19,837 bases of DNA from CAMYLR01 sp041577935 (GCA_041577935.1 JBFGIA010000040.1:1-19837); one strand, 5' to 3'; positions 7,069-15,553 are shown, counted from the stretch's first letter. Notes: a model not told the origin generated them from the letters alone. Translations and numbers: made by a program.

Positions 7069-8582
7069 CGCGCCTTTAACCCCCGCACCGTCGAGGTGCC
7101 TGCCGGGGTGACGAGCTGAATCACGTAGACCCCGGCCGGCACATCGACCCCCAGCGTCGAGCGACCGTCCCAGCTGGCGGAGTACTCACCGGGCTCCAAG
7201 AAACCATCGGCCAACGTCGTCACCTCGCGACCTGTGATGTCGAACACCTTGAGCTGTACCTCGGCCGCGTCGACGATCGAGTACTGAATCGTCGTCTGGT
7301 CGGTAAATGGGTTGGGGAAGTTCTGGAGCACCACACCGGGCTCGCTGGCCCCCGGGCCGGGGCCGGGCCCCGGATCCCCAGGAAAGTCGAGCAGCGCCGG
7401 CAGCCCAGCCAACTGCTGATCGTACGCGTCCCGCACCGATCGAACCGCCGCAACCAGATCGGTGAGCAACGGCAGGCTCTCATCCAGTGCCGGGTCGAGC
7501 GGTGACAAGAACGATGGCGGATCTCCGGCGGCGTCGGCCCACACGAAAGCCGCTGCCGTTCGGTGCACCGCGCCCGGAGCGAGGTCGATCGCGCCCCAAC
7601 CGATCAACGCCCGCAGATCGAACCCCGGTTCGACGATCGTCGGGTCGCGTGGAGCGATGCCCGCCAGCGTATCGTACTGGTCGGCGTCGTTCGCAGGGAC
7701 GATCCGCACATCGGCACCGAATTGCGATGTCATTTGTGTGATCGTGGTTTGCCCGCCGGGATTCACGAGCGGCACCACCGCCATGAACCCGGGCGTACCC
7801 TCGAAGGCGGGTTCGGAGAAGTCGCTATCCCAGATCAACAGAACCTCTTCCCCGTCGACCGTCAGCGGCGCCGCCGTATCGTCGAGCACGCTCCCAACCG
7901 GTGAGACCTGGATGTCAGGATCGAGCACGATCCCAGTCCACAGATCCTCGATCGTGTACCCGGTGTCCCGGATCTGATCCGAGATGTTGAGAAAATCCCA
8001 CTGGAAGATCACCGCTGTGTTCAGATCGACTTCGGTGAACGCAAACGATCGTTGCCGAACTTCGACGCCGAGCGGGACGGACGCCTGGCCGGTCCCAAAC
8101 GTGCTGAATCGATCACCGTAAACGGCGAACAGCTCCTGAGGGGCGACCAAGAGCGTAGCGGGGAAGTCGGCCTGGTCGGCTGGATTCGAAGAATCGAGCA
8201 CTCGGAACCGAGAGTCGTTACGACCGAATCCGACGGCGCCCTCGATCCACTCGAGATCCGACAGGTTCGACGGGTTGTAGCCGATCGTCGTGATTCGATC
8301 GGGTTGCCCGTTATCGTCCACGTCGCCGATACCGCCGATCCACAAGCCGGCGCCAAAGATGTAACGGTTCAGCGTGCCCTCCGGAAAGTTGCCGGCATCG
8401 GCGTCGCCCAGGGCGAGCCCAAACCCACCCCGGTTGGAGACCCTCAAAAACGCCCGGTTGGTGTCGTGGGCGGCCAGCGAGTTGAACGACATGGTGAGCT
8501 TCTGCGCTCCAGCGGTGGCTGGAAGCGCGAACAACAACCCGCAGAGAATCGCGATCTTGTTCAGCTGTGGCACTCTTCGCAC
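7065..8582 (-). CDS. Secreted protein with C-terminal FlgD-like/type IX secretion sorting domain
   Basis: A 505-residue exported protein with signal peptide IAILCGLLFALPATAGAQ near the N-terminus. A large central region (about 30-400) belongs to no family I can name, though it has FCB-secretome features such as GDVDDNGQPDR and LWIGG. A Gly/Pro linker (PGDPGPGPGPG, about 400-411) leads to a C-terminal domain from about 415: VVLQNFPNPF, then VQLKVFDITGREV, and VPAGVYVIQLVT near the end. That is the FlgD Ig-like/Por secretion tail pattern. Such tails direct export by type IX secretion and surface attachment. GTG 8580-8582 lies 22 nt inside fur; an alternative GTG is at 8571-8573. Its stop overlaps the PorV-like start. 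Confidence 0.82.
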   Translation of the reverse strand: MRRVPQLNKIAILCGLLFALPATAGAQKLTMSFNSLAAHDTNRAFLRVSNRGGFGLALGDADAGNFPEGTLNRYIFGAGLWIGGIGDVDDNGQPDRITTIGYNPSNLSDLEWIEGAVGFGRNDSRFRVLDSSNPADQADFPATLLVAPQELFAVYGDRFSTFGTGQASVPLGVEVRQRSFAFTEVDLNTAVIFQWDFLNISDQIRDTGYTIEDLWTGIVLDPDIQVSPVGSVLDDTAAPLTVDGEEVLLIWDSDFSEPAFEGTPGFMAVVPLVNPGGQTTITQMTSQFGADVRIVPANDADQYDTLAGIAPRDPTIVEPGFDLRALIGWGAIDLAPGAVHRTAAAFVWADAAGDPPSFLSPLDPALDESLPLLTDLVAAVRSVRDAYDQQLAGLPALLDFPGDPGPGPGPGASEPGVVLQNFPNPFTDQTTIQYSIVDAAEVQLKVFDITGREVTTLADGFLEPGEYSASWDGRSTLGVDVPAGVYVIQLVTPAGTSTVRGLKAR

Positions 8583-9007
8583 TCGCCGTAGATCTCCACT
8601 TTGTGATGGGAAGGCTCGAACCGATGCAGGGCGGCGACGTCCGCTTGCAGCCGCTCAAACGCTGCCGACTCGAACTCGATCACCTTGCCGCAGCGAACGC
8701 ACACCAGGTGCTCGTGATGTGGGCGTGCCGGACACGGCTCATAGCGACGGAACCCCTCCTCAAAGTCATGCTCTCGAATTAGCCCGGCCTTCAGCAGCAG
8801 GTCGAGCGTCCGGTAAACCGTGGCCTTTCCAACCGTGTCCCCGCTGACTCTCAACCGCTGGACGATCTCGTCCGCTGATATATGGTCGTGGGTCCCGAAC
8901 AGGAGCTCGGCGACCCGTAAACGTTGTGGGGTGACCGGATGGTTGTACTCGTTCAGAAATTCGCGAAAACGCTCAACCCCGGGAACGCTCCCGGTGCGCG
9001 GAGTCAC
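8561..9007 (-). CDS. fur: Fur-family metal-dependent transcriptional repressor
   Basis: A 148-residue Fur protein when started at GTG 9005-9007. It has the winged-helix DNA-binding domain (VTPQRLRVAELL, then recognition helix GKATVYRTLDLL at 60-71) and the dimerisation domain with HHEHLVCVRCGKVIEF. It has two zinc cysteine pairs, C103/C106 and C143/C146 (CEECHS at the very end). Motifs favour an iron-type Fur over PerR or Zur, but metal choice is not certain. The frame stays open upstream to 9130, but that part runs inside the neighbouring gene and lacks Fur similarity. The GTG overlaps the upstream stop in a GTGA arrangement, giving a normal family length. I found no obvious Fur box upstream of the gene run. 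Confidence 0.93.
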   Translation of the reverse strand: MTPRTGSVPGVERFREFLNEYNHPVTPQRLRVAELLFGTHDHISADEIVQRLRVSGDTVGKATVYRTLDLLLKAGLIREHDFEEGFRRYEPCPARPHHEHLVCVRCGKVIEFESAAFERLQADVAALHRFEPSHHKVEIYGECEECHS

Positions 9008-9432
9008 TGAGCCGGGGACGGCTCGGCATCCGGACGCGGCGATACCAGCGCTGCCAATTCCAAGAGTTGTTCGGACGGGTTCTGGTTCTCGATGTGCACC
9101 TCTCTGTAAGATGCGCCCTCGACACCACACCGATCGATGAACTCCTCCAGGATCAGCGGCAAGATCTCCGCTGGGAAGCGGGCCCGCCGGATAAAGTCCC
9201 TGGCCGGGCTGGCGGCACCAACCGCGCGTTCACCGATGGCCACCATCTCGAGCCGCTGATCGTCGAGGCGTTTCGTTATCAGGGCTAGCGAGAAGGCCGT
9301 CTCGCGCCTCACCACCGGGTCAAACACGTAGACGCACTCCAACCGCTCTCGGTTCTTGAGCTGAACTGCCGCCTCCAACTGCGCGATCGTCTCTTCGTCG
9401 GTGCTCGTTTCGGGGATCGACTCTTCGTTCAT
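9004..9432 (-). CDS. Unknown protein encoded immediately before fur
   Basis: A 142-residue, acidic, soluble-looking protein starting at ATG 9430-9432, with no signal peptide or membrane segment. It begins with a charged stretch rich in Glu and Thr, then a more ordered part (VYVFDPVVRRETAFSLALITKRL, FIRRARFPAEILPLILEEFIDRCG, YREVHIENQNPSEQLLELAAL) and a Pro/Ala-rich tail. I recognise no family. Its stop overlaps the fur start by 4 nt, so the two are almost certainly translated together, and it heads the fur-secretion-polyamine gene run. Confidence 0.75.
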   Translation of the reverse strand: MNEESIPETSTDEETIAQLEAAVQLKNRERLECVYVFDPVVRRETAFSLALITKRLDDQRLEMVAIGERAVGAASPARDFIRRARFPAEILPLILEEFIDRCGVEGASYREVHIENQNPSEQLLELAALVSPRPDAEPSPAQ

Positions 9433-9544
9433 GCGCCTTGTCGGGGTTACCGAGAACAGTGAGTTTGGCAGCGATGAACCCGAATCTGGCCGCCACCCCT
9501 AGGCTCGTCAACCAGAGACGGCGGGGCACGGCATCGGAGGCCCA
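9433..9544. promoter_or_regulatory. Divergent intergenic region before the fur run and the Tic20-like gene
   Basis: This 112-nt gap must hold the start signals for both directions. On the - strand a TTGACG is present near 9506-9511, but no good -10 follows at the right distance. On the + strand GGAGG at 9536-9540 lies 4 nt before the GTG at 9545. I see no palindrome that clearly matches a Fur box. Confidence 0.35.
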
Positions 9545-9901
9545 GTGAGCGAAAACGGTTCTTCACCCATCAACCGGACGGCAGCGCTAGCCTATCCGTT
9601 CAGCGTCGCTAGCGGCATAGCCTGCCTGATAGTCGGAAGACGCCACCCGTTCGTGCGCTTCCACGCCTGGCAATCGATCCTGCTCGGCGCAGCCCTCGTG
9701 GTCGCGATCCTGGCGTTGGAGCGGGTTCCGATCGTCGGCTTCATGATGGCCTTGGGCGCCGCCGGCTTGTGGATCATCGCGACGCTGTTCTTGACCTGGC
9801 GGGCCCTGCGGGGTCACTGGTCGGCATTGCCACTGATCGGCGACATCGCAGCCGAACGGGTGCCCGCCGACTCGATCTCATCGCCTTCGCGTTCGAGCTA
9901 G
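9545..9901 (+). CDS. Small Tic20/DUF4870-like membrane protein
   Basis: A 118-residue protein with about three hydrophobic segments (AALAYPFSVASGIACLIVG; QSILLGAALVVAILALERV; GFMMALGAAGLWIIATLFLTW, approximate limits). The phrase HPFVRFHAWQSILL between segments 1 and 2 is characteristic of the Tic20/DUF4870 group of small membrane proteins, whose bacterial role is unknown. Start is GTG 9545-9547 with GGAGG 4 nt upstream. It is the only + strand gene in the main block, and its stop lies 4 nt from the smc stop on the other strand, with no clear terminator between them. Confidence 0.75.
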   Translation: MSENGSSPINRTAALAYPFSVASGIACLIVGRRHPFVRFHAWQSILLGAALVVAILALERVPIVGFMMALGAAGLWIIATLFLTWRALRGHWSALPLIGDIAAERVPADSISSPSRSS

Positions 9902-9905
9902 TCGG

Positions 9906-12900
9906 CTAGCCGGCCGCGGCCAATGCCTCTTCGGGCTCGGGCTCCTCGACTGGTGCGTCTACGCTCTGCCGCGCACCGTCCAGCGATACCGAGACCAGCG
10001 CCGAGATTCCCGGCTCCTCCATCGTCACGCCGTACAGATAATCCGCCGCTTCCATCGTCCGCTTGTTGTGGGTGATGATGACGAACTGACTGTCGTCGCT
10101 GAAATGACGAATCATCTGCAGGAAGCGGCTGACGTTGGCATCGTCCAGCGGGGCGTCGACCTCGTCTAGGATGCAGAACGGACTTGGCTTGACGCGATAG
10201 ATCGCGAACAACAGCGCGAGCGCAGTGAGAGCCCGCTCACCGCCGGACAGCAGATTGATCGAATGGACGCGCTTGCCGCGCGGGCTGGCGACGATCTGAA
10301 TCGGCGTCTCAAGCGGATCGTCGGGATCCTCCAAGTGGATCTCGGCAAACCCACCCTCGAACAGTGTCTGGAACGTGTAGTCGAAGCTCTCCTTGATCTT
10401 CCCGAACGTCTCTACGAACAGCTCGCGGGCGGTGCGATTGATCTTTCGGATCGCTTCCTCTAGCTGACGCCGCGCGACCACCAGGTCGTCCCGTTGCTTA
10501 ACCAGAAACTCGAGCCGCTCCGACTCGCGGTCGAACTCCTCGACTGCCAGCATGTTGACCGGGCCCAGGTTGGCGCGCTTACGACGCACCGCTTCGAGCC
10601 GCGTCTCGAGCTCATCCAACTCCACCGTGTTCTCGTCATCTTCGAGCGGGTGCTCGGCCACCAGCGCCGCCAGCTCGGCCTCGTACGTCTCCTCGATATG
10701 ACCGGCTACCGTTTGCCGGCGGTGCTCGATGTCTTGAAGCGTCAGCTCACATTGGTGACGCCGCTCCATCGCCGCGTCGTGCTCGCGCCGCAACGCCCTC
10801 ACTTCGTTGTCGTGCCCCGATCGCTTCTCCTCGATCGCTGCCAAGGTCTCGCGATGTCCGCGTAGCCCGACCTCGACCGTCTCGAGCTCGACGTAGAGTG
10901 CTTCGATCTCCTCGCCCGCGGTTTTGGCTTCTGCCTCGAGCCGCTTGCACTCGTCCTCTAGTCGTGCGCGTTCACCTGCTCGACCGCCGCGGGCTTCCTC
11001 CAGCGCTGACTCGGCCGCACTCAAGTGTTCGAGCTCCCGCTCGACGAGACTCAGATCGGCCTCCGCAGCGGTTCGCTCGAGTTCAACCGCGTGGCGGGCC
11101 GAAATCCGTTCCGTGCGCACCTCGTCGTATCGTTCGAGCGCCGTGCGAACGGCGGCCAGCCGCTCGGTCGCGCGCGTGGTGTCGATCGATAGCTCGGCAT
11201 GGGTTTTCGCCACCGCTTCCTGAGCCTGAAGGGCTCGATCGCGGGCTGCCTTTTGCTCGCCGATCTCGGCTTCGAGTTCAGCTCGCCGACGAGCCGCATG
11301 CGTGGCCGCTTCTTCGGCGGCGACTAAGGACTCTCGCCCGGCCCAGTAAGACCCGTCCGCCTCTCGCCATTGATCTCCGGCCGCACTCATGGCCGCTTTG
11401 TGTTCCGCCAGCTGGCCATCGACCCGATCGAGCTCCTCGGTCAAGCCAGCGACATCCGCCCGCCGCCCCTTGAATTCGGTCTCGGCTTCCGCCAACTGAC
11501 GGCGGCGGGACAACAACCCGTGACCGTTCTCGGACCCAGCCGTACGCCAACGGCCCACCGGCTCCAATAGCGTGCCGTCCAATCCGGCGATGGTGTAATA
11601 ACTGGCTGCCTGTGGCTCACTGCCGAGCGCCGAGCGACAACCGAAACAGGCCGCCGCATTGGCGACGATCAGCAGCCGCTGGAACAGCGGCTCAAACCGC
11701 TCGGGCAGCCTGCGATGACCGGTCCAGCGGACGACATCCGAGCCGCGCGCCAGCACATGCGCCGCGGCCGCATCCGGTATGGGGGGTGGAACTGCCGCAT
11801 TGATCAGCTCCGGAATCAGGAAATCGGCCCTGCCGCCACTCTTGCCGTCCAGTTGCTCGGCCGCCGCCAACGCCGATTTCTGGTCCTTCGCCAGCAACCC
11901 ATGGCCGAGGCTCTCCAGGTAGCGCTCGAGCGCTTTTTCGAAGCGGCGATCGACGGGCTCGAGGACCTGCGGTAGTGCGCCGTACACCCCGCGCACGCGC
12001 TTCGATGCGGCAAGCAACGAACGGGCGCCCGACGCATACCCTTCGAATCGCGCCTCGAGATCGGTCAACGCACTCTTGCGACCGGCCGCTGTCTGTTCGG
12101 CAGCCCGAGCTGTCTCCAATCTTTCGCGGATCGCGTTGACCGTTGACGACAGCATGTCCGCCGCCGACTTCGCGATCTCACGGGCCTGGTCTGCTTCCGC
12201 CCGCTGCGCCTCGGCGGCTTCAACTGCAGCCCGGGCCCGATCAACGGCGGTCCCTGACTCACCCGCTTCGCGTTCCCGCGACTCGAGTTCGGCACTCAAC
12301 GCCGATAAGCGCTCTTCTGCGCTCTCGGCCGCCGTGGCCTGACGAGCCCGGGCTTGGTCGACCTCTGCCAACCTCTCGCGCAGCGACTCGAGCCGCTCGG
12401 TTAGACGCCGCTGTTCAGCCATGAGGTCCGCCCGGCGTTCCTCCTCATCGGCAATTTCGGACGGGGCCATTCGTTCCGCGATCCGGTCGACTTGCTCGCG
12501 CGCCGCGGCCAGATCCACTTCCAAGTTCGCTCGCCGCTCTGCCAGGTCATCCGAACGGATACGCGCTTGCTCCGCCTCTGTGGTCAGCTCCTGCAACCGT
12601 TGCCGGTGGTGCTTGAGCGTCTCGCCGTTTACAAGTCGGACTTCCTCGCGACGCGCGATACGGCTGCGCACCGCCTCGACCGAGGCACTCGTGGCCTGCT
12701 CCTGCTGGCGTAGCTCAAGCAGCTCGACCTCCATCGTTTCGACTCCGGCCTCGCGTTCGGCCAAGCGAGCCGCCAACTCCGACTCCTTCTCCTGCAACCC
12801 ATGAAATTCCTCGGTCAATGGCGCGCGCTGTTTCTCGAGCGTCTCCAACTCGCAAGCTGCCAAATACACATCCAGCCGCGTCTCTTCGGCCTGATATTTC

Positions 12901-13547
12901 AGGAACCGGCGTGCCTTGCCGACCTGGCGTTTTAGCGAGGCGACGTTCCGGTCAACCTCGGCCACGACGTCTTCGACGCGGTCGAGATCGATCGTGGTCG
13001 CCTCGAGCTTCCGTTCTGTGGCCCGACGCCGGTTCTTGTAACGCGTGACACCGGCCGCCTCCTCAAAGATCGTCCGCCGTTCCTCGGGCCGATCCGACAG
13101 TAGGCTATCGACCATCCCCTGCTGGATCAGGGTGTATGAATGGGTACCGATCCCGGTCCCCATCAGCAGATCCTGAATGTCCTTGAGCCGACACGGATGG
13201 CGGTTCAGCAAATAGTCGCTGTCACCGTCCCGAAAGACGCGCCGTGCGATCGCGACCTCGGTGTACTCGACCGGCAGCAAGCCGTCTTCGTTTGAGAAGT
13301 GGAGCGCTACTTCGGCCAGATTGATCGGCTTACGATGTCGACTGCCGCTGAAGATCACCTCGTCCATTCGCGAACCGCGGACGAGCGTGGGTCGCTGCTC
13401 GCCCAGCACCCAGCGGATAGCGTCCGAGATGTTGCTCTTGCCACAACCGTTGGGACCGACGATCGCGGTGATTCCCGGATTGAACTCGATTGCGACGCGA
13501 TCAGCGAACGACTTGAAGCCGAAGAGTTCCAGGCGCTGGAGTTTCAC
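9906..13547 (-). CDS. smc: SMC chromosome condensation/segregation ATPase
   Basis: Full-length bacterial SMC of 1213 residues, which dimerises and, with ScpA/ScpB, loops DNA and helps segregate chromosomes. It has the N-terminal ABC half with FGFKSFAD and Walker A GPNGCGKS (31-38), then the first coiled coil (about 170-510, rich in Glu, Arg and Ala). A hinge follows at about 518-670 (GVYGALPQVLEP through LDGTLLEPVGRWRTAG), then the returning coiled coil. The C-terminal half carries the signature LLSGGERALTALALLFAI (from 1099) and Walker B FCILDEVDAPLDD (1124-1136). The hinge end is less glycine-rich than the usual TGG pattern. The tail (DAPVEEPEPEEALAAAG) is an acidic extension. Start is GTG 13545-13547 with GGAGG at 13556-13560, 8 nt upstream and just before the end of the SPOR gene. 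No scpA or scpB lies nearby. Confidence 0.98.
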   Translation of the reverse strand: MKLQRLELFGFKSFADRVAIEFNPGITAIVGPNGCGKSNISDAIRWVLGEQRPTLVRGSRMDEVIFSGSRHRKPINLAEVALHFSNEDGLLPVEYTEVAIARRVFRDGDSDYLLNRHPCRLKDIQDLLMGTGIGTHSYTLIQQGMVDSLLSDRPEERRTIFEEAAGVTRYKNRRRATERKLEATTIDLDRVEDVVAEVDRNVASLKRQVGKARRFLKYQAEETRLDVYLAACELETLEKQRAPLTEEFHGLQEKESELAARLAEREAGVETMEVELLELRQQEQATSASVEAVRSRIARREEVRLVNGETLKHHRQRLQELTTEAEQARIRSDDLAERRANLEVDLAAAREQVDRIAERMAPSEIADEEERRADLMAEQRRLTERLESLRERLAEVDQARARQATAAESAEERLSALSAELESREREAGESGTAVDRARAAVEAAEAQRAEADQAREIAKSAADMLSSTVNAIRERLETARAAEQTAAGRKSALTDLEARFEGYASGARSLLAASKRVRGVYGALPQVLEPVDRRFEKALERYLESLGHGLLAKDQKSALAAAEQLDGKSGGRADFLIPELINAAVPPPIPDAAAAHVLARGSDVVRWTGHRRLPERFEPLFQRLLIVANAAACFGCRSALGSEPQAASYYTIAGLDGTLLEPVGRWRTAGSENGHGLLSRRRQLAEAETEFKGRRADVAGLTEELDRVDGQLAEHKAAMSAAGDQWREADGSYWAGRESLVAAEEAATHAARRRAELEAEIGEQKAARDRALQAQEAVAKTHAELSIDTTRATERLAAVRTALERYDEVRTERISARHAVELERTAAEADLSLVERELEHLSAAESALEEARGGRAGERARLEDECKRLEAEAKTAGEEIEALYVELETVEVGLRGHRETLAAIEEKRSGHDNEVRALRREHDAAMERRHQCELTLQDIEHRRQTVAGHIEETYEAELAALVAEHPLEDDENTVELDELETRLEAVRRKRANLGPVNMLAVEEFDRESERLEFLVKQRDDLVVARRQLEEAIRKINRTARELFVETFGKIKESFDYTFQTLFEGGFAEIHLEDPDDPLETPIQIVASPRGKRVHSINLLSGGERALTALALLFAIYRVKPSPFCILDEVDAPLDDANVSRFLQMIRHFSDDSQFVIITHNKRTMEAADYLYGVTMEEPGISALVSVSLDGARQSVDAPVEEPEPEEALAAAG

Positions 13548-13562
13548 GGGCAGGACCTCCGA

Positions 13563-15362
13563 TTACTGGCGTTTGATCATCGAAATGGGTTCGGCCGCCT
13601 CTTCGAGTGCGCGCCGAAGAACTCTTGCCTCATCTTGATCGCGGAATGCGCCCGCATATACGCGGTATGGACCGGCACCAACGACGTAGGCGGAGATCCC
13701 GCGGCTAGCGAGCTCGCGCTTGCGGACGTTTGCCTGATCGCGCGAGTCGAATATCCCCAGATCGAACGCCAGCGGTGTCGATGCAACGAGGGCGTCATCG
13801 ACTACGCCACGCCGCAGCAGGTTTTCACGCGCGGTGCGCGCACCGACCGAATCTGCAAATGTCCCCGCGAACACGCGATACCACCGACCACGATCGGGGA
13901 TGTCAACTGGGGTGACGAACGCCGTAAAACCGGCGGCTTCGATGCGACCGGCAACTCGACGCGCCGAGCGATTGTCCTGATACGAGCCGGCGTGAATCGA
14001 GTACGGCGTCGACATCGGAGCCGCAGTTGACGGCTTGGGTGCCGGCTCGGCCGGGGGCTCCTCGACCACCGGCTCCTCGGTCGAACCGGTCGGCCCAGCC
14101 GGGTCAACCAATGGAACCAACTCTCCGGGCTCCGCTACGGGATCGGTTCCCCGGGTTGCGCCTCCCTCGACATCGACCCGCGCCACTAGCTGATCGATAG
14201 AATCGCCGCTATCCCCCAGCCAGCCACTGATTACCGGCGCCATCATGCGACCGGCCAGGACACCGACCAGAACCACGAAACCACTAGCCAAGGCCAACCC
14301 CAACCAACGGCGTCGCGGTCGCGTGACCCTGACCACCGGCAACAGCCGACTGCGGGCCATCTTTGCCCGCACCGCCTTCAACCGATCGTCAATCTGTGCC
14401 TCGGGTTCGAGGTCTTCCGGCAGCCGGTCACTTTCGAGCGTATTCAAGAACGCCAAGTCGTCAGCATCGGAAGTCGGCGGCACGTCTTCTACTGGCTGAT
14501 CGCTGTCCGTCAGTGGACCGTCATCGTGCAACTCGACATCATCGAGCCACGCATCGTCCACCGGCAACGAATCGCTGTTGGGCAAACCATTATTGTTCGC
14601 CAGGGCGAAAATGTGATCCGGCGGGCCGGCCGGCGGGAGCGGACTGGTGCCGCGCTTCGCGCCGACAAGCACGTCCGGTAGCGGACCCAGGAAACGGTGT
14701 GTCAGCTGGCCGAGCTCGTCAGCCGCTTGGGGATCACCGCCAAGACGAACGATCCAGCGTTCGCTGCCAATCAGATCGGTGCTCGCTTCCTCGGCCTCGA
14801 TCGCAAAAACGGCGTCGCATATCGCAAGCACCCCGGCGGCATCGGCATCCCCGTTACTCCGCGGCAAGGTCACGACGAGCACTTTGTAATGTTGCCGCAA
14901 TCGGTCGAGGGCAGCCCGAAACGCAGGCCCGTCGTCGAGCGCTGACCCACCCAACAAGCTGGCTCCGCCAGTCAGCACGTCCATGTTCGGGATCGCCGTA
15001 TTGCGCACGCACTGCTCGAGCGGCACACCGTACTGAAGGTGATCGATCATTCCCTCCTTGAGATCTCGGCCCAACAACCGCTCGAGCCATCGAAACTCGG
15101 GGCTCAGATCGACCAACAGCGTGCGCAACCCGGCCCGAGCCAGAAACGCGGCCGAGACGAACGACAATAGCTGCGGATTATGACCGCCTCCCGTGAGCCG
15201 GGCGCCGACCAGCATCGCGTCGCGGGTGGCGTCGGCCTCGATCTCGGTGAGCAGTTGGGCGTAGTCGGGATAGCTGCCCGAGAGCGCCGAGGCGCGCGAG
15301 CCCTCGCGGACCGCGGTCAGCGCTTCGCGCCAGAATCGATCGTCTAGCTCAAAATCGCGCAT
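13563..15362 (-). CDS. Membrane protein with degenerate MinD/BY-kinase-like domain and two SPOR repeats
   Basis: A 599-residue protein. Residues 45-235 follow the layout of a CpsD/MinD-type P-loop domain: MLVGARLTGGG, FLARAGLRTLLVDL (82-86 like the Walker A' strand), GMIDHLQYGVPLEQCV, NMDVLTGGA, VLVVTLPRSNGD, CDAVFAIEA. However the P-loop lysine region reads GGHNPQ instead of GxGKST, and the Walker B-like strand lacks its Asp, so ATP hydrolysis is unlikely. An acidic linker follows (about 265-325), then one membrane segment (352-373), a Pro/Glu-rich stretch, and two SPOR-like repeats at about 453-520 (YSIHAGSYQD...YRVFAGTFAD) and 528-596 (DLGIFDSRDQ...YRVYAGAFRD). SPOR domains bind denuded septal peptidoglycan. 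A role linking cell-envelope synthesis or division to the cytoplasm is inference. ATG 15360-15362 has no Shine-Dalgarno sequence. smc begins 15 nt after the stop. Confidence 0.82.
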   Translation of the reverse strand: MRDFELDDRFWREALTAVREGSRASALSGSYPDYAQLLTEIEADATRDAMLVGARLTGGGHNPQLLSFVSAAFLARAGLRTLLVDLSPEFRWLERLLGRDLKEGMIDHLQYGVPLEQCVRNTAIPNMDVLTGGASLLGGSALDDGPAFRAALDRLRQHYKVLVVTLPRSNGDADAAGVLAICDAVFAIEAEEASTDLIGSERWIVRLGGDPQAADELGQLTHRFLGPLPDVLVGAKRGTSPLPPAGPPDHIFALANNNGLPNSDSLPVDDAWLDDVELHDDGPLTDSDQPVEDVPPTSDADDLAFLNTLESDRLPEDLEPEAQIDDRLKAVRAKMARSRLLPVVRVTRPRRRWLGLALASGFVVLVGVLAGRMMAPVISGWLGDSGDSIDQLVARVDVEGGATRGTDPVAEPGELVPLVDPAGPTGSTEEPVVEEPPAEPAPKPSTAAPMSTPYSIHAGSYQDNRSARRVAGRIEAAGFTAFVTPVDIPDRGRWYRVFAGTFADSVGARTARENLLRRGVVDDALVASTPLAFDLGIFDSRDQANVRKRELASRGISAYVVGAGPYRVYAGAFRDQDEARVLRRALEEAAEPISMIKRQ

Positions 15363-15372
15363 ATTAGTCCCA

Positions 15373-15402
15373 AAGATACCTTGGTGGGTCGTTTCGAGTC
15401 AA
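15373..15402 (-). promoter_or_regulatory. Promoter candidate for the SPOR-smc genes, possibly leaderless
   Basis: On the - strand TTGACT (15397-15402) and TATCTT (15373-15378) are 18 nt apart. The -10 reads on as TATCTTTG, which also fits the TAnnTTTG element used by Bacteroidota housekeeping sigma. Transcription would start about 4-6 nt before ATG 15362, and no Shine-Dalgarno sequence is present. Confidence 0.5.
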
Positions 15403-15553
15403 TCGTTCACCACTACATCTGGGGTTGCACGTGGATCGGGGTACGAGGGGTAGTATCTGCTGTCGACCCAAGCCCATCGATGCAAGTCGGCTAACCACCG
15501 GACACAAGTTGGCTGTTGTGGATGGGGCTTTCTGGCTGCGGATGGGGTGGCCA

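Noticed and set aside
8561..9130. Longer Fur frame starting upstream of 9007
   Set aside because: The extra 41 residues lie within the coding sequence of the preceding gene and lack Fur similarity; GTG 9007 gives normal family length with GTGA overlap.
9433..9544. Possible Fur box between the divergent genes
   Set aside because: No AT-rich GATAAT-type inverted repeat is visible; the region is GC-rich and only a lone TTGACG stands out.
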